Shown: in pieces, positions 5,262 through 6,083 of the stretch
Position numbering within the stretch: the first letter of the stretch is position 1
How the letters are laid out: the number at the start of each line of letters is the position of its first letter
From: Lachnospiraceae bacterium UBA6452
GTDB lineage: Bacteria; Bacillota; Clostridia; Lachnospirales; Lachnospiraceae
NCBI GenBank assembly: GCA_002441865.1
Contig: DJNY01000098.1
Span: forward strand, 1 to 6,083
Length of the DNA: 6,083 nt
Direction of reading: 5' to 3'
The notes under the pieces: model-generated
Told to the model about the DNA's origin: nothing
Seen by the model: the letters and a program-made list of their open reading frames with translations, nothing else
The model's database searches: none
Made by a program: the position numbers and the translations under genes

Positions 5262-6083
5262 TCTGCCGTGCACCGGGAAAGTACCGTTTCCGTCCGCATC
5301 GATCGTTACCATATGGCGATAGCCGAACAACACATCAAAAAACTTCTGTCCGCTATGTTGTTTCCCGACATACATGGTCTTCTGCGTATCATTTTGGGAA
5401 GAAAGGATACAGGCAAGTCCTGTATTTTCATCTTCTGCAAGCCCTTCTCTGGTAAATCCGACACAGTGATAGTCATCAAAGTAATCATGCTGCGCTCCGT
5501 AAGCATGGGAAGCCCTGACGGAGATCAGATTGGTAAGTGATTTACCGACCGGAGCTATATTCTGGGATGGAATACCGTAATAATCACCGTAAAATACACA
5601 TGGATATCCTGCCTCGCGCAGCAGGATGAGGGAATAGGCAAGCGGTTTAAACCAGCTGTCCACAAAAGAGCAGAGTGCCTGTCCGGGTTCTGTGTCATGG
5701 TTATCTACAAAAGTAACCGCATTCTGTGGTCTGGCAGCAACAAGACTGCCATCGAAGATCCGGCGCAGATCATAGCCTTCACTGTTATAAGATGCATAGT
5801 GGAAATTAAAATGAAGCGGCACATCAAACAAAGACAGCGCATAATTTGTTTTTTCAAGATAGGCTTCGAGTGCCCAGCATTCCCTGTGCCAGTATTCACC
5901 GACAGTAAACAGTTCACGCCCTGTATAGCTGCGCATGGCAGGGAGCCAGTCACGATAAAAATCATAATCAATATGCTTAACCGCATCCAGACGGAAGCCA
6001 TCGACCTGTGTCTGATCCAGATACCATTTTCCCCATTTTGTAAGTTCGGTAACGACCTCAGGTTCACTGAAATCAATATCTGC
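5235..6083 (-). CDS. GH13 alpha-amylase, liquefying type (N-terminus beyond window)
   Basis: The reverse frame is open from base 6083 to the TAA at 5235-5237, giving the last 282 residues. It hydrolyses internal alpha-1,4 bonds of starch or glycogen. All three catalytic residues are present: nucleophile Asp33 in GFRLDAVKH, acid/base Glu63 in VGEYW, and Asp130 in FVDNHD (numbered from the window edge). The spacings of 30 and 97 residues equal those of Bacillus licheniformis amylase (Asp231, Glu261, Asp328), so about 198 N-terminal residues are missing and the full protein would be near 480. The C-terminal beta-sandwich (about 205-282) includes the Met-Tyr-Val-Gly-Lys-Gln-His segment usual in GH13 subfamily 5. 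Residue 6 is Ser where the Bacillus enzyme has the calcium ligand Asp204. Whether it is secreted cannot be told because the N-terminus lies outside. An internal Met at 5936 is not the start. Confidence 0.95.
   Translation of the reverse strand, partial: ADIDFSEPEVVTELTKWGKWYLDQTQVDGFRLDAVKHIDYDFYRDWLPAMRSYTGRELFTVGEYWHRECWALEAYLEKTNYALSLFDVPLHFNFHYASYNSEGYDLRRIFDGSLVAARPQNAVTFVDNHDTEPGQALCSFVDSWFKPLAYSLILLREAGYPCVFYGDYYGIPSQNIAPVGKSLTNLISVRASHAYGAQHDYFDDYHCVGFTREGLAEDENTGLACILSSQNDTQKTMYVGKQHSGQKFFDVLFGYRHMVTIDADGNGTFPVHGRSVSVWIPV

Noticed and set aside
5268..5540. Forward open frame of 90 codons inside the amylase gene
   Set aside because: It is antisense to conserved amylase sequence and has no ribosome site or domain.

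Overview
The window reads as a chromosomal segment of a Gram-positive anaerobe of the Clostridia, most likely a Lachnospiraceae-type gut bacterium. This is inferred from gene content: a LytR-CpsA-Psr (LCP) wall enzyme with a single N-terminal membrane anchor, a lipobox surface lipoprotein, a DUF2752 protein and a liquefying-type GH13 alpha-amylase. Strong AGGAGG-type ribosome sites, moderate GC and tight packing on one strand agree. No rRNA, tRNA, CRISPR array, insertion sequence or phage gene is visible.

Layout. Bases 1-492 (+) hold the 3' end of an alpha/beta-hydrolase of the BAAT/acyl-CoA thioesterase C-terminal type, cut by the window edge. Bases 493-600 are intergenic, with a weak possible terminator and an extended -10 promoter. 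Bases 601-2133 (+) encode a 510-residue lipoprotein: lipobox, about nine Pro-Asp-Gly-type pentapeptides, then a predicted right-handed beta-helix. It is followed 33 bases later by a ten-helix EamA/DMT transporter (2167-3060). Bases 3061-3153 form a short regulatory gap with a direct hexamer pair, an 11-bp imperfect inverted repeat and a possible -10 element.

Bases 3154-5261 (+) are a probable three-gene operon: an LCP-family phosphotransferase with an unusually long, basic cytoplasmic N-terminus; a 66-residue acidic protein 1 base downstream; and a DUF2752 membrane protein 16 bases after that. On the opposite strand, 5235-6083 hold the C-terminal 282 residues of a GH13 alpha-amylase running in from the right. 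Its 3' end overlaps the DUF2752 gene by 27 bases.

How they fit together. The LCP protein should transfer wall polymers from a lipid carrier to peptidoglycan, and the lipoprotein should sit on the outer face of the membrane, so the centre of the window is about the cell envelope. The hydrolase and amylase are metabolic neighbours with no visible functional tie. No clear new defence or mobile system is evident. The parts most worth a second look are the LCP / 66-aa / DUF2752 cassette, the repeat-stalk lipoprotein, the regulatory gap at 3061-3153 and the overlapping convergent 3' ends.
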